This document shows positions 54,746 to 63,601 of a DNA stretch of 64,000 nucleotides, piece after piece. The stretch lies in contig JANPZW010000001.1 in the NCBI GenBank assembly GCA_024707385.1, positions 62,001 through 126,000 of the forward strand, read 5' to 3'. The stretch's first letter is position 1. Each line of letters starts with the position of its first letter. This stretch comes from Cellvibrionaceae bacterium. GTDB taxonomy: Bacteria > Pseudomonadota > Gammaproteobacteria > Pseudomonadales > Cellvibrionaceae. Below the pieces are notes generated by a model. The model was given only the letters and a program-made list of their open reading frames with translations. It searched no databases and was not told the origin of the DNA. Both the position numbers and the translations under genes were made by a program.

Positions 54746-56116
54746 TCAATTCCCTTTTTTGGCAAGCAGATCGAGCATGGAAAGCACGGCCACTTTCGTG
54801 CCGACGGGAATTGCCGCCAGATCGACGATAAAATTCGGATTGTGTGAGGAGTAGGGGAACATCTGGCCTTTTTTCTGTGCTTCGGCAAACACTTTCGGAT
54901 CTGCTACGCCGACGACCAGATAGTTGAATTGGACATCCTCGCCATAATTGCCGCGCAGTAGGTGGACGTCTTCCGAGCCGGTTGCTGGCGGAAACTCGGT
55001 GACAACATTTTTTTCGCCCATGAATTTTTTCAGAGTGTCCGCCAGACGGTTGGCCAGGGCTTCGTCGTTGATTAAAGGGGTGGAGCCACCTTTCATCGTG
55101 ATGACGGGCATCATGTCTTCGGGCAACCCGTAGGAGCGTGCAATGCCTTCGCTGATGGATTTAATGCCCTGCAGCATTGTTTCGCGCACGGCAGGGTCGT
55201 ACCAACGCAGGTTAGCTTTGACCAGAGCGCTGCTGGGAATAACGTTGTTATCGCTGCCTGCCTGGATTGAGCCGACGGTGAGAACGGCGGTTTCCTGCGG
55301 AGTGATGGCGCGGCTCACTATGGCTTGATACTGCACAATTGCCAGGGCGGCCATCAGGATGGGATCTTTCGTCATTTGCGGCATGGAACCGTGCCCACCC
55401 ACACCTTTGAACAATATATCCAACTGATCGGTGCCAGCCATTTTGGGGCCTGCGGAACTCAACACGGCACCCACCGGACCGGGAGCGGTATGCAGGCCGA
55501 TCAGATAGTCGGGCTTGGGGATGCCATGTTTGGAATAAAGTCCGTCGTCCACCATCGCCTGTGCGCCAAGGATCAGCTCTTCAGCGGGCTGTGCGACCAG
55601 AATGGCAGTGCCGGACCAGCTGGATTTCATCTCTGCCAGTATCTTTGCCATACCCAGCATCCACGTAACATGTGCATCATGTCCGCACATGTGGGCCACG
55701 GGTGTTTCAGTGCCATCATCGCGTTTCACCCGCACCTTGCTGGCATAGGGCAGACCGGTGGCTTCTTCCACAGCGTTAGCGTCCATATCGGCGCGATACA
55801 TCACAATTGGCCCGTCGCCATTTTTCATGGTTCCCACAACACCAGTGCCGCCTATGCCAGTTTTAACGCTATATCCTAATTTTTTCAGTTCCTTCTCCAC
55901 TATGCCGGCAGTGCGCTTCTCCATAAAACCCAATTCAGGGTTCTGGTGAATATCCTTGAATATATTGGTCAGTCGCGGCGTATCAGCCTCAATGGCTTTA
56001 AATGCACTGGCAATATGTTGCTCTGCCGGCGTCGCAAATAAATTGGTGGGTAAGGTGAGTGATGCGGCGAGAATGCTGAGCGCGAACCGCGCGATTTTTT
56101 GTAACGATGAATACAT
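54746..56116 (-). CDS. Secreted M20-family amidohydrolase/peptidase
   Basis: A 456-residue enzyme starting at ATG 56116 (AGGAGA upstream), with a signal peptide (ALSILAASLTLPTNLFA). M20D aminoacylase/amidohydrolase features are IHQNPELGFMEKRT, MYRADMDANAVEE, AHMCGHDAHVTWMLG with metal ligands, AQPAEELILGAQAM with the catalytic Glu, the dimerisation part GVGGHGSMPQ, and PATGSEDVHLL. It resembles hippurate hydrolase-type amidases, but periplasmic. It is flanked by the ubiA gene and the duplication remnants. Intact. Confidence 0.92.
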   Translation of the reverse strand: MYSSLQKIARFALSILAASLTLPTNLFATPAEQHIASAFKAIEADTPRLTNIFKDIHQNPELGFMEKRTAGIVEKELKKLGYSVKTGIGGTGVVGTMKNGDGPIVMYRADMDANAVEEATGLPYASKVRVKRDDGTETPVAHMCGHDAHVTWMLGMAKILAEMKSSWSGTAILVAQPAEELILGAQAMVDDGLYSKHGIPKPDYLIGLHTAPGPVGAVLSSAGPKMAGTDQLDILFKGVGGHGSMPQMTKDPILMAALAIVQYQAIVSRAITPQETAVLTVGSIQAGSDNNVIPSSALVKANLRWYDPAVRETMLQGIKSISEGIARSYGLPEDMMPVITMKGGSTPLINDEALANRLADTLKKFMGEKNVVTEFPPATGSEDVHLLRGNYGEDVQFNYLVVGVADPKVFAEAQKKGQMFPYSSHNPNFIVDLAAIPVGTKVAVLSMLDLLAKKGN

Positions 56117-56344
56117 TTCCAATCTCCTATTCCATTGCAAAAATATGCCATGTTAAAGAGTAGTCCATATTGCCGCGGGGGCTGGGTTGTGACGCGTGAT
56201 GACCTCTTTATCTGTTGAAAAGTGCGTGGAGATTAGGAAAAATAAAGCGTAAAAATCATCTTGATGGCGCGCATGAAACTCAAAATGTTTTTCAGAAATT
56301 GCTAAGGCAGAGTGGATTTATTTGTTTTGTCCCATTAAGCATTT

Positions 56345-56404
56345 GCCACCAATAATCAGCGCCGCGCCGAAAAAGCTGCGTGGCATCATGACCCTCGTCC
56401 AAAA
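56345..56404 (-). pseudogene. Fragment duplicating the 3' end of the EamA transporter gene
   Basis: About 60 bases (gccaccaataatcagcgccg ...) match at roughly 80 percent the end of the transporter gene at 58915-58975 (gccaccgataatcagtgccg ...). The match covers the last helix (INATQLIGAALIIGG) in the same orientation. Nothing further of the gene remains. Together with the adjoining ubiA fragment it marks an old tandem duplication. Confidence 0.75.
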
Positions 56405-56441
56405 TCGACACACCCAAAATTCGACACGCCCAAAACCATCT

Positions 56442-56757
56442 GTGTTCACAATCGCCTACCTTGGCTATGTCTGATTGCGCGTCGCAGACTTTGGGCCGCT
56501 GATGGTGTTGGGCACCTATCTGAGTGCCACGACGCCGTAACTGGTTACCGTAAACAGCGCTACGCGGGTATTATGGCTCGCCGTAGTGTCTTTTTTGTGG
56601 TGAATAATTTTGTTGTTGCTGAGCCAGTTTCCTGATGTTGCAGCGGATCGCCAAGTGGGTCGCAAAACCGTTCCCATGTGTTATCGCCGCCGTGCTCCTC
56701 ACCCCGTTATGTTATGCCGCCGCTTTATTGATCCGTTTGTGGTGGCGCGTTTGATTT
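56442..56757 (+). pseudogene. Partial, internally deleted second copy of the ubiA-family gene
   Basis: The sequence matches 54188-54440 of the intact gene (for example gcagcggatcgccaagtggg is identical), with stops and indels. It then jumps across about 200 bases to match the last 70 bases (gttatgccgccgctttatt identical). No function is possible. The 660-base gap 56117-56773 is otherwise explained by this, the transporter fragment and the M20 promoter region. Confidence 0.92.
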
Positions 56758-56773
56758 CTCTCTGATTGCTCCG

Positions 56774-58825
56774 ATGTCTCGATCCATTTCTCCTTCACCT
56801 GCTCTGGATTTCGCTCTGTACCGCATTCTTGGCAACAGCCTGCCGCCGCGTCATGGGGCGACGGAAATGCTGGAACATCTTCGTTTTACGCTCGACCATG
56901 AGCCGGAACTGCGCGGATGCCGCAAATATTGGGTGCTCAATCGTATCGCTGATAAAGAAGTGGAATTTCAGTGCACGACATGGATACGCAAGGCGGGGCA
57001 CGAATACCTGCGCCTGCCGTTTGATATGGAAGCTTACGCCAGCTGCTTCAACGATCTATCCGACCTGCCCGAAGGAGTGGAGCGCATCGACCCCTCCCAT
57101 AGCGGCTTCGCTTTCGATATGTCGAGTTTTGCCCTTGAGTGGAAGTACCGGTACAAAAATTTGCAGGCGCTTGGCTTGAATGCAGCGCGCAATGCCGCCC
57201 TCAACGCGGGGCGCGCTATTGCCCGCTGGACGCTGCCCTGGGACGGGGGGTGTTTTATTACCGCAGAGGCGTGGGAGCGGATTTATCAACTCGCCGAGCG
57301 CGACCCTGCCGCGCTACACCTCATAGTGCCGCTGGCCCGCATTGCGCCTGATGATCTGTTGCACCAGCGTTGCACGCCGCTGGCGCAGGATGAGCCGCAA
57401 ATCGGTTTTCGCAACGACAGTCGCACGCTGTTTGATGAGAGATTGAGATACGGCAACCGCAATAAAGCGGCGCTGCTATGCAGCCTGGGTGTGCCGGGAC
57501 CCTGGCACTCCTGGAGTTCGGCGCCGTGGGACGAGCAACAGGCCCCGCTCAGCCCCGAGCGCGGTCGTTTTGTGCAAGGTGCATGGGTGGCCCGTTTGAC
57601 CTCCAAGGCGGATGTTGCCGATAACGTCCGACAGCGGTGGCGGGCGCGGTTTGAGGGGGTGGAGCGTTTGTGCCGTCGGCTCGATGAGCGTTTGGTGGCC
57701 GCGCGCAATCCACCGGGCCGGTTGCTTTGTTACGACGAAGAGGCGCTCCAGCGTGATTGTGAGCATCCCCTCGCCATCGAGTTGGTCCAACGCGCGCGCG
57801 CCGCGCTGGGCCGCCCTGTGCCCAGCGTGCGCAACAAAACGGGCTGCGCAGTCAGCGGCGACCCGGCGGACTACTTCAGCTTGGCGCCTTATTGTTATGT
57901 GGGTTCAACCGGTGAAGTGGAGTATCGGGATGGTCAGCGCAATCCCGCCACCGCCGGCCCCGCTAATGATCGCGCCGCCCTCGATCAGCTTGTGGTGGAT
58001 ACCTGCACGACCGCCCTGGCCGGCACCATCAGCGGCGACCGGATGCTGCTCGACCATGCTGCTCGCCTGATCAGAACCTGGTTCATCGATCCGCAAACCC
58101 GTATGAATCCGAATATGCGTTTTGCCCAGGTTGCCCCGGGGGCGGAGCAGGCAGGCAAAAATTGGGGCATCGTGGACTTTCGCGGCTTCTGGCCTTTACT
58201 GGACGCCATCACCCTGACAGCGCGCACGGGCGCTTTGAATGCCGCTGAACAACTCGCGGTAAAAAACTGGTTTGCGCTGTTTCTCGATGATGTCACTTCG
58301 CGGCAGATTGATGCGCCGAACAATATTGCTGTTTGGCACGATCTGGTGGTTGCCGCGCTCGCTGCTTTCGTGGGACGGCATGCGCGGGCGGCACAAGTGC
58401 TGTCGGATCTGCCCTTAAGGTTCACCAGTCAGTTGGGCGCATTTGGTGTGCCGGTGCAGGAGCTGAAGCGTACGCGCCCACTGCACTATGGTTTATTTCT
58501 GGCACACGGCCTGATCAATGTAGCTTCACTAGGGCGCCGTCTCGGTATCGACTTGTGGAGCTATAGCGGCTCACAACACCGCAGCATTGCCATGCTGGTG
58601 CGGTTTTTGGCAATGAATAAACAATTGCTCTCCGACTACGCAGCTGATGCAGAGCGGTTTGATCAACGCATTCTCAGGGCTTGCACAATGATTCCTACGG
58701 ATGCAATCCACGCGCAAACGCTCACCGAATTCCGCAGAGAATGTGCAGCGCTGGACATAGGCGACATGAGCGAAGGCACCATGCCGTTACAGCGGATATT
58801 CAATGGCGGTTGGCCGACGCGATGA
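56774..58825 (+). CDS. Alginate-lyase-domain protein with unrecognised N-terminal domain
   Basis: A 683-residue protein without a signal peptide. The C-terminal half (about 360-650) matches the alginate_lyase (AlgL/PL5-like alpha-barrel) family: YFSLAPYCYVGSTGEVEYRDGQRNP, TWFIDPQTRMNPNMRFAQ, GIVDFRGFWPLLDAI and NNIAVWHDLVVAALAAF. The N-terminal 330 residues are of another type: LYRILGNSLPPRHGATEMLEHLRF, CRKYWVLNRIADKE and FNGG/WDGGCFIT resemble a glycosyltransferase-like or glycan-handling domain I cannot name. A cytoplasmic two-domain protein could make or edit a glycan, but this is inference. It follows the ubiA remnant by 16 bases. Intact. Confidence 0.7.
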   Translation: MSRSISPSPALDFALYRILGNSLPPRHGATEMLEHLRFTLDHEPELRGCRKYWVLNRIADKEVEFQCTTWIRKAGHEYLRLPFDMEAYASCFNDLSDLPEGVERIDPSHSGFAFDMSSFALEWKYRYKNLQALGLNAARNAALNAGRAIARWTLPWDGGCFITAEAWERIYQLAERDPAALHLIVPLARIAPDDLLHQRCTPLAQDEPQIGFRNDSRTLFDERLRYGNRNKAALLCSLGVPGPWHSWSSAPWDEQQAPLSPERGRFVQGAWVARLTSKADVADNVRQRWRARFEGVERLCRRLDERLVAARNPPGRLLCYDEEALQRDCEHPLAIELVQRARAALGRPVPSVRNKTGCAVSGDPADYFSLAPYCYVGSTGEVEYRDGQRNPATAGPANDRAALDQLVVDTCTTALAGTISGDRMLLDHAARLIRTWFIDPQTRMNPNMRFAQVAPGAEQAGKNWGIVDFRGFWPLLDAITLTARTGALNAAEQLAVKNWFALFLDDVTSRQIDAPNNIAVWHDLVVAALAAFVGRHARAAQVLSDLPLRFTSQLGAFGVPVQELKRTRPLHYGLFLAHGLINVASLGRRLGIDLWSYSGSQHRSIAMLVRFLAMNKQLLSDYAADAERFDQRILRACTMIPTDAIHAQTLTEFRRECAALDIGDMSEGTMPLQRIFNGGWPTR

Positions 58826-58886
58826 TTTGTCGATATGACGAAAATTGGGGTGGCACAGTGATATTTGTGATCGCCTTGCCTACTCT

Positions 58887-59794
58887 TTATTTTCTTCCCA
58901 CCAAACTTACGCCACCGATAATCAGTGCCGCACCGATAAGCTGTGTGGCATTGATGACCTCATCCAAAAACCACGCGCCGAAAAAAACCGTAACCACAGG
59001 GCCGATACTGCCCATAATGGAGGCCTTGCTTGCACCTATGGAGGCAATGCCTTTGTTCATTAAAAATGAGGGAATTACGGTTGAAAATATGGCCAATCCG
59101 AAGGTCAGCCAATAAACAGGCGCCGGCTGCACCAGCGCGTTTAAATCGGCAAATACCACGTTATGGACAATAACCCCAACCGACGCGGAGAGCATGCAGT
59201 AGGTGGTGAATGTTAATGAGCCGACTTGTTTGGCTTTTTCGCTGGTCATCACCACAAAAAAGGCGTAGCTGACGGCGCTGGCAAAAACGAGTAGTCCGCC
59301 GATTGCGGTATTGGAAAGGGATTGATGAAATTGCAGCTCGTGATAAAAAACAAAAACAATGCCTACGTAGGCGATGGCCATGGCAATTTTTCCCGCTCCG
59401 CGATAGCTTGTTTTTTCCAAAAGGCGAGAATCAACACCACAACCGTCGGGTAAATATAGAGCACTAAACGCTCAAGCCCTGCGGAAATATATTCCAGTCC
59501 TAAAAAATCCAGCAGGCTTGCAAGGTAGTAGCCCAGCAACCCAAGCCCCGTGATGGTCATAAAGTTTTGCCGGGTAAGTGTCATCTTGGCTTGGCTGTGC
59601 AGCCAGAGGGCCATGCCAAGGTAAAATGGCAAAGCGAACAACATGCGCAACATTAGTAAAGGCGCGGCGCTGATGCCGTAAGCGTAAGCCAGCTTTATAA
59701 AAATTCCTTTGCAGGCAAATAGGAAGGTTCCCAATAAAACACAAGCAATGCCAAACGCATGGCCAGAGGTAAAATGAGGTTGGGAGTTGGGCAT
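58887..59794 (-). pseudogene. EamA/DMT-family transporter, one-base frameshift
   Basis: A ten-helix drug/metabolite transporter reads from 59794 (MPNSQPHFTSGHAFGIACVL) to LAFWKKQAIAEREK. It then breaks near 59389 and continues in another frame with IAMAIAYVGIVFVF through to GGVSLVGRK at 58887. Adding one A to the minus-strand A5 run restores EREKIAMAIAYVGI, which matches the family spacing between the two EamA repeats. Both repeats are otherwise complete (about 302 residues). Substrate unknown. Probably a homopolymer sequencing error. Confidence 0.87.
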
Positions 59795-59951
59795 GGACGT
59801 ACAGCAGAAGGGAGCGGGGCCGGAAGGCTAGGAGATTAAACAGGCTTTGTCAAATGGTGAGCGGTGTCAATATACGCTTGGAATATCTGCGCAAAGCAAA
59901 TAAATTAGCGCTTTATCAAATATCCAAAACACTGGTTTTAGAGGGAGTATT

Positions 59952-60194
59952 ATGATGGGACGATTTGTCATGGTGTGTGTTGCGGCTGTGGTTTGCTCCT
60001 GTGCAAGCTCTCCGCAGAATAAAGTGGGATCGGCCTACGACGCCGATAGCTTTTATTGCCTTTATACAGAACAGGAGAGCGGTAGCCGTTATTGCGAGTC
60101 GACAAATGCTTTACGCGCAAGAGCGTCGGCATCGCAAAGCAATCGTGCCGAAGCAAAGTCGGTTTTTCTCTATTTCATCAAGCGCCTGTTGTAA
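59952..60194 (+). CDS. Small lipoprotein of unknown function
   Basis: An 80-residue protein with a lipoprotein signal (GRFVMVCVAAVVCSC) and lipobox VCSC. The mature part has a cysteine pair (FYCLYTEQESGSRYC), and ends SVFLYFIKRLL. GAGGGAG lies five bases before ATG 59952. No domain recognised. It converges on the dehydrogenase gene. Confidence 0.6.
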   Translation: MMGRFVMVCVAAVVCSCASSPQNKVGSAYDADSFYCLYTEQESGSRYCESTNALRARASASQSNRAEAKSVFLYFIKRLL

Positions 60195-60217
60195 TCCATC
60201 TGGTTTAAGGTTCGCCG

Positions 60218-61513
60218 CTATTGGCGAACCACCCGCCAAATCACATTGGCAAGATCATCCGCCACAATCAGAGCGCCCTTGGGATCGACAGTAACACCCA
60301 CAGGGCGGCCGCGGGTTTTGCCGTTGTCGTCGCGAAATCCCGTCACAAAATCAATCGGTTGGCCAGATGGCCGCCCGTTGCTGAACGGCACGAATATGAC
60401 TTTGTAACCCACAGGATCTTTGCGATTCCAACTGCCGTGTTCACCGACGAAAACACCATCCGTAAATTCCGGCCCCATGCTCGCATCGGAAAAATCCACT
60501 CCAAGCGCGGCAACGTGAGAGCCCAATGCATAATCCGGGGTGAGGGCAGCGGCCACTTTTTGCGGATTCTGTGGGCGCACCCGATCATCCACATTTTTCC
60601 CCCAGTAGCTGTAAGGCCAACCGTAAAATCCGCCTTCTTGTACTGAGGTCAGATAATCGGGCACCAGGTTTGGCCCTATTTCATCGCGCTCATTCACCAC
60701 CGCCCACAAGGTGCCGGTGCCCGGTTGAATGGTGAGCGCGGTTGGATTGCGCAAGCCGGTAGCATAGGGGCGGTGAGCGCCGGTTTCGGCGTTGATTTCC
60801 CAAACCATTGCGCGATTCGCTTCCGCCACCATGCCGCGTTCAGTGATATTGCTGTTGGAGCCTATACCCACATAAAGGAAACGTCCGTCTTCGCTTGCAG
60901 CCAGTGCTTTGGTCCAGTGGTGGTTAATTTCCGAGGGTAGATCGGCGACTTTGGTCGGTGGTCCATCGGCCTGGGTTTGGCCGTCGCTATAAGCAAACCG
61001 CACCAGAGCATCCTGGTTGGCGACATATAAATAATTGTTCACCAATGCCAAGCCGTAAGGTGCATTCAGATTTTCCGCAAATACGGTTTTTAATTCGTAG
61101 GTGCCGTCGCCTTCGGCATCGCGCAATAAAGTTAACCGGTTACCACCTTTAACACGCGTGGTGCCCTTAGCTTTAATCGGGCCGGCGATGACATCTTTAG
61201 GCTTGAGTGTTGGTGCGTTGCCACCTCTACCTTCTGCAACCAAAATATCGCCGTTGGGCAACACGAGCGTTTGACGCGGAATTTTGAGATCGCTGGCGAT
61301 GGCGGAAACGGAAAAGCCACGCGGCACTGTGGGAATTTGATCACCCCAGGGGATGGGCTCGGCTATCGTCATATTGGGCAAAATCCCGCGATGTGGTTTT
61401 GGCAGCGTGGGATTGGCACCGTATTGTGCCGGGTCCGGGTCGGCGCCATCGCAGGCGCATAATAGAAGTCCGGCAAGTACGATTCCTAATAAAGGAAGGC
61501 GCGAATATTTCAT
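60218..61513 (-). CDS. PQQ-type sugar (sorbosone-like) dehydrogenase lipoprotein
   Basis: A 431-residue lipoprotein (lipobox LLLCAC) with a six-bladed propeller of the soluble glucose/sorbosone dehydrogenase family. Landmarks are LPNGDILVAEGRGG, YGLALVNNYLYVANQDALVRF, the TGLRNPTALTIQPGTGTLWAVVNERDEIG segment, GVFVGEHGSWNRKDPVG and RGRPVGVTVDPKGALIVADD. Such enzymes oxidise sugars or aldoses with PQQ and pass electrons to a quinone or cytochrome. Its start overlaps the stop of a DUF2231 membrane protein by four bases, so they are cotranslated. Substrate unknown. Confidence 0.88.
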   Translation of the reverse strand: MKYSRLPLLGIVLAGLLLCACDGADPDPAQYGANPTLPKPHRGILPNMTIAEPIPWGDQIPTVPRGFSVSAIASDLKIPRQTLVLPNGDILVAEGRGGNAPTLKPKDVIAGPIKAKGTTRVKGGNRLTLLRDAEGDGTYELKTVFAENLNAPYGLALVNNYLYVANQDALVRFAYSDGQTQADGPPTKVADLPSEINHHWTKALAASEDGRFLYVGIGSNSNITERGMVAEANRAMVWEINAETGAHRPYATGLRNPTALTIQPGTGTLWAVVNERDEIGPNLVPDYLTSVQEGGFYGWPYSYWGKNVDDRVRPQNPQKVAAALTPDYALGSHVAALGVDFSDASMGPEFTDGVFVGEHGSWNRKDPVGYKVIFVPFSNGRPSGQPIDFVTGFRDDNGKTRGRPVGVTVDPKGALIVADDLANVIWRVVRQ

Positions 61514-61938
61514 CGGACACCTCCAACACCGAATTTGGTGAAGCCGATCCAGGTGGAACCACAGGCGAGTAACAAAACAATAACGGAGAGAATCAGTCCG
61601 TCCGGCATACTGGCCCAGGCGTCCTTAGCGTGCATAAGGGCGTTGAGAAATCCCAGCACCCAGGTCGCCAATAAAGCGAGTGGGTAGATGATGGTGAGTT
61701 TATGGCGATGATGAGTGCGAGCCAATTTGATGATTGAACACAGGAGCGCAAAACCGCAAAACACTAGTCCGCCAGCGATCAGCCAGGAGGCGAAATTGGC
61801 CCACTGGATTTCATAGCTGGAGAAATAGGCATAGTCGCTGAGTAAGCCGCCAAGAAATAAGGGAATGGTGCCTGCCAGTAAAACACCATGAATTGGATGA
61901 AGCACCCACAGATCAATTCTTTCATTAACGCCAGCCAC
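61510..61938 (-). CDS. DUF2231 membrane protein
   Basis: A 142-residue protein with four hydrophobic helices. HPIHGVLLAGTIPLFLGGLLSDYAYF is the DUF2231 signature with conserved histidines. The family is membrane-bound, often beside sorbosone-type dehydrogenases, and its histidines may bind heme or quinone; this is not proven. It precedes and overlaps the dehydrogenase by ATGA. Stretch 61939-62179 holds no gene. Confidence 0.82.
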   Translation of the reverse strand: MAGVNERIDLWVLHPIHGVLLAGTIPLFLGGLLSDYAYFSSYEIQWANFASWLIAGGLVFCGFALLCSIIKLARTHHRHKLTIIYPLALLATWVLGFLNALMHAKDAWASMPDGLILSVIVLLLACGSTWIGFTKFGVGGVR

Positions 61939-62179
61939 AGCACCCGTCCTTTTTTAGTTAATTTTTGCGCGCTTGGAAAAAATCATGGGCGCAATAAATT
62001 CATCCATCTGTTCGCAAGAGCACATTAAATCGCGGGGAGCGATACGGGAAAGGCAATTCGATTTATCGCCAATCGATGGCGTTCATTCCAGTGGATGTAA
62101 ATAAACTCATCAATTCGGCGATAGGAATAACGCAGCCACCTTAAAGTAGGCTGCGTTCTAAATGGGTGGTTAGATGTGT

Positions 62180-62848
62180 TTAGATTGGTAAGTCGTTATA
62201 GCGCAGCGCGACGGCTTGAAGGCTGATGAGAGCCTCCTCGGCAGCCAGCGCGCGTCCAGCTTTTTGGTTTAATTCTGCGTCATCCATAACAGGAACCAGC
62301 ATCAATTGACCAGCCGAATCGTCATAAGCGATGAAGTACTTGCGCAGCGCTGCGACGTGCACAGCATAAAATTGCGGCTCCGCAACGTTTAGCTCTTTGG
62401 CGACTTTTTGGTGCGTATCGTCCAAGCTGCGCACCAGATTAGACGATCCATAGCTGATTGCATTTATGCGCTCCCCTTGACGCTGAAGCGTAATGGATGA
62501 GCGCACTTCATTGCCGACTGTGACAGGAACTAGATATTGCTGATGATTTTTGAAAAGTGCGCGAACATTACCGCCGCGTTGATATTTACGTAGCTCATCA
62601 AGCTGGATCATCAACACGGGAATTGGCACTCCGGGGGTGGCCGTCGCTGCTTCCTGTGATGAACGAAAACCCATGGCCTGCGCGTTTTCATCATTCACAA
62701 TTGACCGGAGAGTACCCATCGATTCGCGCAAGGCTTGTTTGTAATAGGTATCTCTTTCCAGCATGGTATCTGAACTCATTTGTTGGGCATTGCTGCTGAG
62801 GGCTAACGCTAGCCCGAGGATAATTGGAATCAATCTGATTATGTTCAT
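62180..62848 (-). CDS. Secreted protein of unknown function
   Basis: A 222-residue protein starting at ATG 62848 (GAGGA upstream), with a signal peptide (IIRLIPIILGLALALSSNAQ). The mature part reads IPVLMIQLDELRKYQRGG and VAALRKYFIAYDDSAGQLMLVPVMDD, without a recognised domain. It starts 13 bases after the end of the papain-like protease on the same strand, so the two are probably cotranscribed and may act together (substrate, inhibitor or partner). Intact. Confidence 0.7.
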   Translation of the reverse strand: MNIIRLIPIILGLALALSSNAQQMSSDTMLERDTYYKQALRESMGTLRSIVNDENAQAMGFRSSQEAATATPGVPIPVLMIQLDELRKYQRGGNVRALFKNHQQYLVPVTVGNEVRSSITLQRQGERINAISYGSSNLVRSLDDTHQKVAKELNVAEPQFYAVHVAALRKYFIAYDDSAGQLMLVPVMDDAELNQKAGRALAAEEALISLQAVALRYNDLPI

Positions 62849-62861
62849 GGCCGTACCGTCC

Positions 62862-63422
62862 TCAGAGTTTGGTGACATTGTAGTAGTCATTCCAGTGGCT
62901 ATAACTACTGCCGCTGACATATTCGGTATAAGGAATTACACGTTGATCGCCAACATTGGGTGCCCATGGATCATTGATGGTGACATAGTTGGTGCCATTT
63001 ATGGTCACATAACCGATCAGAACCATCATGTGTCCACCGCCACCATTCCATGCCCAGGAAAATGCGAAAGGCTTTTTCTTGCAGTAGATTTATTTTTGCA
63101 CGTCCTGCCAGCTGAGAGGGGCATTACTGGTGGTATTAAAACTAAAGTTGTATTTGTCAAACTCCGGCCATCCTCCGTTGATGCAAGCTCCTGGAGTAGG
63201 AGAATTGCAGCAGTCATTGCGGCCAAAGCGTTTATTGGCCTGATCGCACTGTGGGGCGCTGGTCCCCAGGAAATTCATGATCATTTCGCCGCTGGCTGCC
63301 CAGCACCACATGTTGGTTTCTTGCGCTTTGAGCGTTACCGGTTGCGAGCCGATTACAGCGGGGTTGCAACATCCCGTTAGCAATATGCTCACGATAAACC
63401 ATGTTAAATAGTGTCTGTTCAT
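62862..63422 (-). pseudogene. Papain-like cysteine protease lipoprotein with in-frame nonsense codon
   Basis: Reading the minus strand from ATG 63422: a lipoprotein signal (LTWFIVSILLTGC), then QETNMWCWAASGEMIMNF with the catalytic cysteine. The frame meets TAA at 63090-63092 after DVQK, and without any shift continues IYCKKKPFAFSWAWNGGGGHMMVLIGY (catalytic His) and INDPWAP, ending at TGA 62862-62864. All 187 codons are in one frame, so this is a point nonsense mutation, not an indel. The family usually has a residue such as Glu at this position. As it stands, the cysteine and histidine halves are separated, and the truncated product should be inactive. Confidence 0.83.
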
Positions 63423-63601
63423 TCTTAATCCCTCATCTGAGAACCTGTTTGGCGTGAGCAGCCTCGCCGTTCTGCGATCAGAGCGAATGGCGCCCGAATT
63501 TATAATCCGCTCGCGCCGTTCTGTATTCTGTGAACAATCAGCCGGGCTTTTGTGAGTTTTTCACCAAATACACAGTGAGGGTTTTCATCAATTTCATTTT
63601 T

